Source of the DNA: DATADD01 sp046262355
GTDB taxonomy: Bacteria > Actinomycetota > CADDZG01 > WHSQ01
Assembly (NCBI GenBank): GCA_046262355.1
Contig: JBHEMX010000092.1
Location: 3,780 to 67,779, forward strand
DNA: 64,000 bases
Reading direction: 5' to 3'
Made by a program: the position numbers and the translations under genes. Of the stretch, positions 56,577-63,968 are shown piece by piece (the first letter of the stretch is position 1; the number at the start of each line of letters is the position of its first letter). The notes under the pieces are model-generated. The model had not been told where the DNA came from, did no database searches, and saw only the letters and a program-made list of their open reading frames with translations.

Positions 56577-57563
56577 CTAGCCCTGCAAGAGGGGCAGAAG
56601 CTCATCGAGAGCAAGCTTCATCTGTCCCTCCTGGTCGAAGGTGGCGAAGCGGATGATCGGAACGTCCAATCCCTTGTCGATGTAGCCGCCGATCCGCTCC
56701 GCGACCTGGTCCGGGGTGCCGTAGGCGCCCCACGAGGTCATCGTCTCGTGGCCGACGTTGGTCGAGTAGTACTCGTCGAGGAACCGTTTGGCCTCGCGGC
56801 GCGCCGTGGGTTCGTCGCTCTGCAGGTTGACCATGAGGTGCACGGCCGACGTCATCGACTCGGGATCTCTTCCCTCGGCTGCTGCAGCGGTGCGGATCTC
56901 GTCCCAGCGGCCTCCGAAGTCATCGGGAGAGACGACCGTCGAGAGCCACCCGTCCGCGAGCCGGCCCACCCGCTTGATCGCGCTCTCGTAGCGCTGCGGC
57001 GACAGCTTGTTGGGGTCCGGGTTGCTCGCTATCCAGATCGGACAAGGGTCCTGCACGGGCTTGGGCTCGAGATCGATGCTCGGCCACTGGAAGTGCCGGC
57101 CGGCGTGCTCGCTGGGGCCGGACCACAGAGAGCGCAGCACCTCGATGCCCTCCTCGAGTCGGCCGACGCGCTCCTGCGCGGAGACGTTCATCGCCGCGAG
57201 CTCGGCGGCGAAGTCGCCGCCACCGCGACCTGTTGGCGCGCCGAGACAGACCGCCAGCAGCGACCTTCCGTCCGAGAGGACGTCGAGGGTGGCCCACTGG
57301 CATGCGAACAGGACGGGGTTGCGCAGGGGGAAGGTCGCGAGGCAGCAGACCCCGAGCTTCATCCGGGTCGTCCTCGCGGCGAGGGCCGAGAGTGTTGCCA
57401 CGGCCTCGATCCGGGGCTTCGCTATGAGCCCATCGCCGACCCAGACGGAGTCGAATCGGTTCGAGCGCTCGGCCTCCTCGGCGAGCGCGTAGAGCTCGGC
57501 AACTGTGGTCGCTCCGAACAGCACTCCGCGGTTCGGCAGGCTCAGACCGATGCTTCTGCGCAC
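56577..57563 (-). CDS. LLM-class F420-dependent (or FMN) oxidoreductase
   Basis: 328 residues, luciferase-like TIM barrel: FDSVWVGDGLIAKPRIEAVA, a Gly-rich loop GAPTGRGGGDFAAE, and SNPDPNKLSPQRYESAIKRV. No FMN-specific signature separates it from F420 enzymes, but F420 use is usual in actinobacteria for this subfamily. Possible role is oxidation of an alcohol or C=N bond. GTG start with AAGGAGG 5 nt upstream. Confidence 0.8.
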   Translation of the reverse strand: MRRSIGLSLPNRGVLFGATTVAELYALAEEAERSNRFDSVWVGDGLIAKPRIEAVATLSALAARTTRMKLGVCCLATFPLRNPVLFACQWATLDVLSDGRSLLAVCLGAPTGRGGGDFAAELAAMNVSAQERVGRLEEGIEVLRSLWSGPSEHAGRHFQWPSIDLEPKPVQDPCPIWIASNPDPNKLSPQRYESAIKRVGRLADGWLSTVVSPDDFGGRWDEIRTAAAAEGRDPESMTSAVHLMVNLQSDEPTARREAKRFLDEYYSTNVGHETMTSWGAYGTPDQVAERIGGYIDKGLDVPIIRFATFDQEGQMKLALDELLPLLQG

Positions 57564-57573
57564 GTTGCCTCCT

Positions 57574-57972
57574 TCATGTTGCGACCAAGATGCCTCCGAG
57601 CACGACGGACAGCGCGCCCACCGATTCGCTGAGCAGGAGCGCGGCGCCGACGATCGCGAACAGCGGATAGATGCTTGCTTGAACCGGAACCGACACGGAG
57701 GGGCCCAGGCGGTCGATCCCTGCGATCGCGCTTGCGCGCGCGATCGCCGGCGCCAGGAGCCCTGCTGCGGCGAGGATCGCGACGCTCGAGAGACTCACCT
57801 CCGACGGCAGCCGGGTCGTCGTCGCCACCAGCAGCAAGAGCCAACCCGTGGCGAGAGATATCAAGTCGCCGGCCACGACGCTCGTCGACTCCACCCCGCG
57901 CTTGGACGCGATGTGGCTGCCCGCGAAGCAGAAGGCGGAGAACGCGGCGAGCGCTTCTGGTGCGGCGGTCAC
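57574..57972 (-). CDS. Single-domain (half-size) EamA/DMT-superfamily transporter
   Basis: 132 residues, one EamA-like unit with four to five membrane helices (GDLISLATGWLLLLVATTTR, PLFAIVGAALLLSESVGALS, GGILVAT at the end). Full DMT carriers have two such domains. Here a stop codon follows the first domain and the next gene begins 11 nt later, so it must be truncated or work as a dimer. GTG start just after the stop of the dehydrogenase gene. Confidence 0.65.
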   Translation of the reverse strand: MTAAPEALAAFSAFCFAGSHIASKRGVESTSVVAGDLISLATGWLLLLVATTTRLPSEVSLSSVAILAAAGLLAPAIARASAIAGIDRLGPSVSVPVQASIYPLFAIVGAALLLSESVGALSVVLGGILVAT

Positions 57973-57973
57973 G

Positions 57974-58858
57974 TCACCGGGCGAGCGCCGCTTCGATGAT
58001 GCGGGTGACGCCGGACCATTGCGATCGTCCCACGGTGCGCGGAGCCGATGCGCCGAGCCCGCGCGCCCAGAAACCGTCGAGTCCAAGGTCTGCAGCGGCC
58101 TCCAGGTCGATGCTGCCGGGGGGCGCCGCGAGATCGACGACGAGCGCCCCTCGAGGCAGGCAAGCGAGCAGCTCGCGCGACCCCACGTGCGCCGGCACGG
58201 TGCTGTAGAGGACCTCGAGGGTCGCGAAGGCCTCGCTTGCTTCTTCGAGCGCGTGCGGCGTGGCCGCCAATGCGTAGGCCGCGGCGCGCGCTTCGGCGCG
58301 CCGGGCAAACACATGTACGCGAGCACCAAGCGCCAGAAGCGCTCGCGTCAGGACCTGCCCGATGCGCCCGAAGCCCACCACGCCGATGTCGGTGTTGTGG
58401 ATCGTTACCGGGCTTCTCTCGATCGCGACCCCGACGGCGCCCTCCGCGATCGCCGGCGCGCGCAGCAGCATGAGCTCGGTATCGGACTCGTACTCGTGGA
58501 TCGTCACTCCGGCTGCGCGCGCCGATGCCTCGAGCCGGGCGTTCGCCTTGCCGATCACCACGTGCCCATCTGCGGCCATGGCCTCGAGATGAGAGGTCTC
58601 GATGATTATCTTGGCGGGCGCGTGCGGAGCGTAGATGCTTCCATCTTGTGCGATGAGCGGCACGGGCATGATCGCGACGCGTGCCTGCGCGAGGGCCTCG
58701 GAGAGAGAGCTGCTCGGCCTCAGTCGTTGCTCACCGGGAGGATGTGCAGCACCGAAGACGCGCACGAGCGCCCCCTCTTGGGATGCGAGCACCGCCATCT
58801 CGGTCTCTCGGGCGTCACCGCCGACGAACGCGACGGTGAGTCCCTGCCACACGCTCAC
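57974..58858 (-). CDS. Dipicolinate-synthase-subunit-A-like NAD(P)-dependent oxidoreductase
   Basis: 294 residues. VAFVGGDARETEMAVL at the start, APAIAEGAVGVAIE mid-way and the Rossmann motif GVVGFGRIGQVLTRALLALG, then LEVLYSTVPAHVGSRELLA and VDLAAPPGSIDLEAA, match the DpaA/SpoVFA pattern. No dpaB-like flavoprotein partner is visible and the organism shows no sporulation genes here. It likely oxidises or reduces another substrate. GTG start overlaps the opine dehydrogenase stop (GTGA). Confidence 0.7.
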   Translation of the reverse strand: MSVWQGLTVAFVGGDARETEMAVLASQEGALVRVFGAAHPPGEQRLRPSSSLSEALAQARVAIMPVPLIAQDGSIYAPHAPAKIIIETSHLEAMAADGHVVIGKANARLEASARAAGVTIHEYESDTELMLLRAPAIAEGAVGVAIERSPVTIHNTDIGVVGFGRIGQVLTRALLALGARVHVFARRAEARAAAYALAATPHALEEASEAFATLEVLYSTVPAHVGSRELLACLPRGALVVDLAAPPGSIDLEAAADLGLDGFWARGLGASAPRTVGRSQWSGVTRIIEAALAR

Positions 58859-59943
58859 GCAGCCTCTTCGATCAGCGCCTTGAGTGAGTCTCGATCGCAT
58901 CCAACGATCCCGAGCTTGCGTTCGTTGAGTCCTTCTTGTCTGTAGGAACGCCCGGTGATCGTCTCGGCGAGCTGGATGAGCGCGTCCGTGACCGGCATGG
59001 TCACGCCTGCGATACGAGCGAGTGCTGCAAGTGGCACGAGCCCGAACGCGATGTCTTCATGAAGGTAGCGATGATCGAGGGAGGAAGGGGCCTGTATGGA
59101 AGCGTTGGCTGCACCCAGCCTTACCGCGCTCGCCAGATCTCCCTCTCGGGCGGACGAGGCATCCGCGGTTCCGATCGCCGCCATCGTGGCCTCGAGCGGG
59201 GGCAGCTCGAAGCCGAAGGAGCGCCCCACCGAGCATCGTTCTTCGTCGAGCGCGCGCATCGTCTTAGCAACCGCAGGCGTGACTCCCTCGGAGTAGAAGC
59301 GGAAGCTTCCTCGAGAGCTCTCGATCCACGCGGATCCCAGGACCATGCCCGGAGGATGCAGCATCATGTTGACGTCAGAGAGCCATGCCTCGATGGGGTT
59401 CGAGACCTCGACCCCCCCGGAGAACAGCCTGCCGGCGAACGTTGCAAGCTCTCGGTTCCTCGGGCTGGTTGCGAGTGGGATGGACCGGGCGCGCAGGTAG
59501 ATGTCGACCGATCCTGGAGCGAGCGAGCGGCACACGTGCGTCAAGGTGCCGAACTCCGCGATCGGTGGACACACGGCGCGGTGCTCGGCGAAGACCCGAC
59601 GGACGTGCAACGAGCCGCACATGTGGCCCGGGTCGAGGATGAGCGGCGTGCGGGCGCGATGTTTCGCGAGAGAGGCGGCGACCGGGCCGTGCGCCGTCGC
59701 GGGCAGCACGACCACGATGGCCTCCGCGTCGGAGATGGCCTCGGCGAAGTCCGTCGAGGTCTGCGCGATGGGCACGAGGCGGTCACCGAGCGCACCTTTG
59801 ATCGCTATGCCGCGCCGGTCCCTGATCGGGCGCAGGGGCTCGTGGCTGCGATTGAAGAGGTGAACCTCGTGGCCCTCCAGGGCAAGGTCGGCGGCTGCTG
59901 CGAGGCCTCCGCTGCCCGCCCCCAGGACCGTCACGCGCGTCAC
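58855..59943 (-). CDS. NAD/NADP octopine/nopaline (opine) dehydrogenase family protein
   Basis: 362 residues. N-terminal NAD-binding GAGSGGLAAAADLALEGHEV (residues 8-27), then the opine-dehydrogenase domain with NMMLHPPGMVLGSAWIE carrying the conserved His. Opine dehydrogenases join or split an amino acid or amine (octopine, nopaline, tauropine) with a 2-oxoacid. Overlaps the DpaA-like gene. Neighbouring OCD, homoserine-dehydrogenase and DpaA-like genes also act on C-N or alcohol centres. Confidence 0.82.
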   Translation of the reverse strand: MTRVTVLGAGSGGLAAAADLALEGHEVHLFNRSHEPLRPIRDRRGIAIKGALGDRLVPIAQTSTDFAEAISDAEAIVVVLPATAHGPVAASLAKHRARTPLILDPGHMCGSLHVRRVFAEHRAVCPPIAEFGTLTHVCRSLAPGSVDIYLRARSIPLATSPRNRELATFAGRLFSGGVEVSNPIEAWLSDVNMMLHPPGMVLGSAWIESSRGSFRFYSEGVTPAVAKTMRALDEERCSVGRSFGFELPPLEATMAAIGTADASSAREGDLASAVRLGAANASIQAPSSLDHRYLHEDIAFGLVPLAALARIAGVTMPVTDALIQLAETITGRSYRQEGLNERKLGIVGCDRDSLKALIEEAA

Positions 59944-61115
59944 AGAGCGTAGGTCCTGAGCTTGTCCTCAGCGACCTCGACCCCGAGTCCGGGGCCCTCG
60001 GGGACGAGCACGCTCCCGTCCTTCAGGACGAACGGATCGCGCACGATGTCGTCGGTGTAGTAGTTCCCCGCGATGCCGCGCGACGCGTGCTCCGGAGCCG
60101 AGACCGGACAGACGCTCGGCAACGACGCTATCGGTGTCGCCGCCCCCAGGTGAAGGTTGGCGGCGTTGCCGATGCCCATCTCGATCGACCCACCGATGTC
60201 GCACATGAAACCGAGTGCCGCCGCAGCCTCGGCCTGCTGGCGCGCGCGGAAGAGCCCTCCGGGCTTGGTGACGTAGAGCGAGAACGCCTCGGCCGCCTCG
60301 AGGCTCGCCAGCTCGACGATGTCCTGCAGTGTCCACGCCGACTCATCGGCCATGACGGGGATCGATATCCGGCGCGCCACAGCAGCCAGCGCGCGTGCTC
60401 CGGCGACGGGTTGCTCGCAGAGGAAGATCGCCGCCTCGTCGATCATCCGCTGGGTGGTGCGCACCGCTTCGCTGATCGTGGGGTAACCCTCGTTCGCATC
60501 GACCCTTATCTGGACGCCCTCGGCGAGCCGCTCTCGCAAGCGGCGGACGAGCCGGACGTCGCGCTCCGCATCCAGGCCGGTCTTGACCTTGATCGTTCGG
60601 ATCCCCTCACCCACCGCGGTCTCGGCTTCGTCCAGCGCGTCGTCTTCGTCCATGATCCCCAGCGAGTGACACACCGTGATCCGGTCTCGGACGTGGCCGC
60701 CGAGGAGGGTTGCCACCGGGACCTCGAGCATCTTGCCGGCGAGGTCGAAACAGGCGATGTCCAGGGCCGCCTTGGCGTAGGGGTGGCCCTTGACGACGGC
60801 GTCCATGCGCGCGTGCAACACGGTCGGCTCGAGCGGCGAGCAACCCTCGACGGCGGGCCACAGATGGCGTTCGACAAGGTGCTGCGCGGTCTCCGGCGTC
60901 TCTCCGTAGTAGCGCATATGCGCACCGCCCCAGGTTGCGATCGCGGGCGCCTCTCCCCACCCGACGCGTCCGTCGTCATCCTCGATCCGGACCACGAGGT
61001 GACTGCCGATCGGGGTCGTCATCTTGCTTGCCCAGTTGTGAGGACGCCGCTTGGGCAGGGCGACGATGAAGGTCTCGATCTTGCCTAGTGCCCCGCCGCG
61101 TAAATCACGACGCAT
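59940..61115 (-). CDS. Enolase-superfamily (MR/MLE) enzyme, start altered by element insertion
   Basis: 391 residues from an ATG inside the inserted element. The core is intact: K-x-K motif IKVKTG, then VDANEGYPTISEAVR, EQPVAGARALAAV, ADESAWTLQDIV and KPGGL, the MLE-subgroup acid/base Lys and three Mg2+ ligands. Dehydratase, epimerase or lactonising functions are possible; this group includes cis-3-hydroxyproline dehydratase. The residues MRRDLRGGAL derive from the element end. Before the insertion the gene probably began at a GTG just upstream, preceded by GGAGG (MVxGKIETF). Confidence 0.85.
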   Translation of the reverse strand: MRRDLRGGALGKIETFIVALPKRRPHNWASKMTTPIGSHLVVRIEDDDGRVGWGEAPAIATWGGAHMRYYGETPETAQHLVERHLWPAVEGCSPLEPTVLHARMDAVVKGHPYAKAALDIACFDLAGKMLEVPVATLLGGHVRDRITVCHSLGIMDEDDALDEAETAVGEGIRTIKVKTGLDAERDVRLVRRLRERLAEGVQIRVDANEGYPTISEAVRTTQRMIDEAAIFLCEQPVAGARALAAVARRISIPVMADESAWTLQDIVELASLEAAEAFSLYVTKPGGLFRARQQAEAAAALGFMCDIGGSIEMGIGNAANLHLGAATPIASLPSVCPVSAPEHASRGIAGNYYTDDIVRDPFVLKDGSVLVPEGPGLGVEVAEDKLRTYAL

Positions 61116-61251
61116 TCGAGCGCCCCTGCATCCCCGATGGCTGCGTTTCTTGTCGCTCACGTACCTCCAGGTACGCTCGACTCCTCGCGCCTTGCCCTCG
61201 GCGCGCAGGAACGCTCTCGGTGCTGGCGCTACCTACGCGACGGACCACTAC
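61085..61251 (-). mobile_element. MITE-like palindromic element, copy 2 (inverted)
   Basis: Reverse-complement homologue of copy 1, roughly 90 percent alike by eye, between CTAG at 61085-61088 and CTAC at 61248-61251. Hairpin CGTACCTGGAGGTACG, end repeat TAAATCAC / GGTAGC and the central 60 bp are shared. Relative to copy 1 it lacks one G after ATGCGTCG, which removes the TGA that follows there and opens a reading frame into the enolase-superfamily gene. Confidence 0.78.
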
Positions 61252-61262
61252 CACCACCGCAG

Positions 61263-62369
61263 TCAACCTCCGAGCCGAAGCAGCGGCCCACCGTTGGTCA
61301 AGGGCTCGGCGCCGTCCGAGGTGATCAGGACCTCGTCTTCGAGCTGCAGACCGAAGCGACCCGGGATGAGACACATCGGCTCCACGCACATCACCATCCC
61401 CGGCTCCAGGCGCGTGTCATGGAGAGATGAGAGGAACGGCTCCTCGTGCAGCGTGACGCCGAGCCCGTGACCGAGGAAGTGGTAGCTCGGCAGACCTGCC
61501 TCTTCCATCGCATCTCCGTAGAGACGAAAGACATCCGAGGTGAGCGCGCCGGGTCGCAGCGCGTCGATCGCCCGGTCCCTTACGTCGCGCAGTATCCGCC
61601 AGATGTTCTTGTGCTCGTCGGTCGGTTCGCCGGCGACCACGGTGCGCGCGACATCGGAGTAGTAGTTGTCCTTCGTGCCTATGACGTCTATGCGGATCAC
61701 CTCTCCTGCGGTTATCGGGCGCGCCGTCGGGGGTGCGTTCGGCTCCGCGGATCGGGGGCCGCTGCCGACGACGAGCATGGTCAGCGCGTCGCCGCCGCCG
61801 TCGCTGTAGAGCTCCGTTATCCGGTTGCCCAGGGCGCGCTCGGAGGCGCCGGGCTCGAACTCGCCGGCAACCTGGTGAGCGGCTCCCTCCGCGACCTCCG
61901 CGATGCGACGGATCGTCGCGATCTCGTCCTTCGTCTTGCGGAGACGGAGTCCCAGCAGCAGCTCGTCGACCTCGACGATCGACCCGCCTGGGAGCATCGA
62001 ACGGAATCTATCCACGTCTCTGGAAGACAGATGTGTCGTCTCCAAACCGACGCTCTCCTCGAGGAGGTCTAGCTCTCGGAGGACCTCTGCGACCACGTCC
62101 ACGGGATCCTCGACGAACTCCTGGTAGACGCGGAACTCGTCGGCGCGCGCCCTCTCGCGCACGACTCCGGCCTCGAGCTCGATCACGACGTAGTAGGTGG
62201 GGCCTTCCATAGGGAGGACGAAGAAGGCGTGACGACTGCGAACGATGCGCTGTGACGGCGGAGCTATGCCTCCGAGGTAGGCGACGTTCTCGGGGGAGCT
62301 GGCCACGACCACGTCCAGCGCCCTCTCGGCCATCTTCATCCTTGCTCGCTGCAGGATCTCTGACAACAA
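61263..62369 (-). CDS. M24-family Xaa-Pro peptidase
   Basis: 368 residues from the TTG at 62369 (a second TTG 3 nt later or an internal ATG are alternatives; GGAGAGG precedes both TTGs). Metal ligands are canonical: Asp in IRIDVIGTKDNYYSD (two Asp), His in HGLGVTLHEE, Glu in CVEPMCL and Glu in LEDEVL. A likely proline- or hydroxyproline-releasing peptidase. Encoded after the tautomerase-glyoxalase gene and, before element insertion, directly ahead of the enolase-superfamily gene. Confidence 0.83.
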   Translation of the reverse strand: MLSEILQRARMKMAERALDVVVASSPENVAYLGGIAPPSQRIVRSRHAFFVLPMEGPTYYVVIELEAGVVRERARADEFRVYQEFVEDPVDVVAEVLRELDLLEESVGLETTHLSSRDVDRFRSMLPGGSIVEVDELLLGLRLRKTKDEIATIRRIAEVAEGAAHQVAGEFEPGASERALGNRITELYSDGGGDALTMLVVGSGPRSAEPNAPPTARPITAGEVIRIDVIGTKDNYYSDVARTVVAGEPTDEHKNIWRILRDVRDRAIDALRPGALTSDVFRLYGDAMEEAGLPSYHFLGHGLGVTLHEEPFLSSLHDTRLEPGMVMCVEPMCLIPGRFGLQLEDEVLITSDGAEPLTNGGPLLRLGG

Positions 62370-62376
62370 CCTCTCC

Positions 62377-62955
62377 TCAGTCGCCGTGGAACTCGATCTT
62401 GTTGCCGTCGGGATCATGGAAGTAGAGGGAGGTTCCGTAGGCGCCCGGAGCCGGCCCCGAGACGAGCGTTCCGCCCGCCTCCTCGACGCGCGCTCCGCCC
62501 GCCTCCTCGACGCGCGCCGCGTAGCTCGGAACGTTCTTGACGCGGAACGCGATGTGCTCGACGGTGTCGCGCGTCTCCGCGCCGCCTTGGGTCAGACCCA
62601 TCCCCTCCGCTAGGACCGTTAGCGCGCGGCCGTCGGAGAAGGTGTCCCGCTTGCGTATGCGGAACCCGAGCCCGTCGACGTAGAAGCGCTCGGCGCGCTC
62701 CAGCTCCGCCACCTGCAGCAGGAGATGCGAGAGGCCGACGATCGTTGCGCGCGTCGTGCTCTGGGTCTTGTCCCGATCGACGCCGAGCACACCTGCGCGC
62801 GCCCAGTTCTCGGGCGGCACCTCCTGCAAGACGACATGAAGTCCCGATGGGTCGGCGTCGGCATGCTCGACCATCGCCTCGGTCAGCGCGGCTACCAGGG
62901 CACGCTTCTGATCCAGCGTTCGCCCGGCCCACAGTTGCACGGTTACCACCGGCAC
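62377..62955 (-). CDS. 4-oxalocrotonate-tautomerase / VOC (glyoxalase) fusion protein
   Basis: 192 residues. Residues 1-65 are a tautomerase domain with Pro2 as the catalytic base (PVVTVQLWAGR) and a VVLQEVPPENW segment. Residues 70-192 are a VOC/glyoxalase domain starting GLSHLLLQVAELERAERFYV, with metal-type His near its start and Glu in the last residues (NKIEFHGD). A tandem RVEEAGGA / RVEEAGGT duplication (8 codons) sits in the VOC domain. GTG start just upstream of element copy 3. Function unknown; may isomerise and then split or rearrange a 2-oxoacid. Confidence 0.75.
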   Translation of the reverse strand: MPVVTVQLWAGRTLDQKRALVAALTEAMVEHADADPSGLHVVLQEVPPENWARAGVLGVDRDKTQSTTRATIVGLSHLLLQVAELERAERFYVDGLGFRIRKRDTFSDGRALTVLAEGMGLTQGGAETRDTVEHIAFRVKNVPSYAARVEEAGGARVEEAGGTLVSGPAPGAYGTSLYFHDPDGNKIEFHGD

Positions 62956-62963
62956 GGCCTTAC

Positions 62964-63131
62964 CTAGTGCTCCTGCGCGGAAGTAACGTCAGCAACCAGG
63001 GCGGCACCGCGCGGTGTGGGCAAGGCGCGAGGAGTCGTGCGTACCCGCAGGGTACGTGCGCGACGAGCAACGCAGCCATCGCCGATGCAGGGCCGTTCTG
63101 GGGCGACGGGACTTACGCAAAGGTGCACTAG
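62964..63131 (+). mobile_element. MITE-like palindromic element, copy 3
   Basis: Bounded by CTAG at 62964-62967 and 63128-63131. It shares AAGTAACG, GGCAAGGCGCGAGGAGTCG, GACGAGCAACGCAGCCATCG and CGATGCAGGG with copies 1 and 2. The inner hairpin is CGTACCC-GCA-GGGTACG: sequence has changed but pairing is kept. It separates the FCD regulator (whose TAG stop is inside the right CTAG) from the tautomerase fusion gene. Confidence 0.75.
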
Positions 63132-63811
63132 TCCTCGCTCGATTCGACTTCGAGCCGCTGTAGATCGGACTTGGTTTGGTTGAGGTGGCGACGCATGGCT
63201 TTGGCGGCGTCGTCGCCGTTCCCGCGAGCGATGGCTCGCACGATGCTGAGGTGTTCGCGATGCGAGCGCCGGGCGCGTCCGGGGATGACGAACATGGCGT
63301 AGCGTGACGGCTCCAAGACGCCGTTGAGCTCCTCCACGAGCGACGCGAGGACGTGGTTGCCGCCGGAGCGCGCGACCGTCGTGTGGAACCTGATGTCCTC
63401 GGTGACGAGGCGGTCTACCTCCTCGGGTGCGACCTCGGGCGGCGGATCGACGGCCGCACCCTGCAGCGCCGCAGCGTGGGCGGCGGTGACCTCGAGCGCC
63501 TCTCGCACCTCGAGCAGCTCGAGGACCTCCTCACGGTGGGCGAGGAGCCAGTGGCGCAGGAGCTGCCCGCTGGGGCGAGCGTGGGGGGTTACCACGAACG
63601 CGCCGCGGCCCTGGCGGACGTCAACGACCTCGAGCAGCTCGAGCACCCGCAGACCTTCCCTGACGCTCACGCGCGAGACCCCGAACTGCTCGGCGAGCCG
63701 GCGTTCGGACGGCAGCTTCTCGCCCGGGGAGAAGGCCCCGGAGCGGATCGCGCCGAGGAGCTCCTCGGTCACCCCGTCCGAGAGCCGCCTTGGGTGAAGC
63801 GTAGGGAGCAT
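63128..63811 (-). CDS. GntR-family regulator (FCD/FadR subfamily)
   Basis: 227 residues. Winged helix with AEQFGVSRVSVREGLRVLEL, then the FCD domain with metal ligands (EDIRFHTTVARSGGNHVL, HREHLSIVRAI). Ligands of this family are usually carboxylates, hydroxy acids or amino-acid derivatives. ATG exactly 7 nt after a TACAAG -10 box, so the mRNA is probably leaderless, and an operator lies between -35 and -10, so it is likely autoregulated and controls the whole minus operon. Confidence 0.9.
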   Translation of the reverse strand: MLPTLHPRRLSDGVTEELLGAIRSGAFSPGEKLPSERRLAEQFGVSRVSVREGLRVLELLEVVDVRQGRGAFVVTPHARPSGQLLRHWLLAHREEVLELLEVREALEVTAAHAAALQGAAVDPPPEVAPEEVDRLVTEDIRFHTTVARSGGNHVLASLVEELNGVLEPSRYAMFVIPGRARRSHREHLSIVRAIARGNGDDAAKAMRRHLNQTKSDLQRLEVESSED

Positions 63812-63817
63812 GGACTA

Positions 63818-63846
63818 CTTGTATGGTGGTCCTACCACCTTGTCAA
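63818..63846 (-). promoter_or_regulatory. Autoregulated promoter of the FCD regulator operon
   Basis: On the minus strand: TTGACA (63846-63841), 17-nt spacer, TACAAG (63823-63818). The spacer contains GGTGGT-AGG-ACCACC (63825-63839 on the plus strand as GGTGGTCCTACCACC), which includes the FCD-type operator TGGT-N3-ACCA. Repression by steric block of the spacer is the likely mechanism. Confidence 0.68.
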
Positions 63847-63968
63847 GGTTGGCATTCCCCGTTAGTGCCCACGGACGTGGTGTACGGGGATCATGAAATC
63901 CTCGAATAGAGAAGACCACCGCTTCATCCTCAGGAAGTCCTGCAAGAGACGAACTGAGGAGGAAGACG

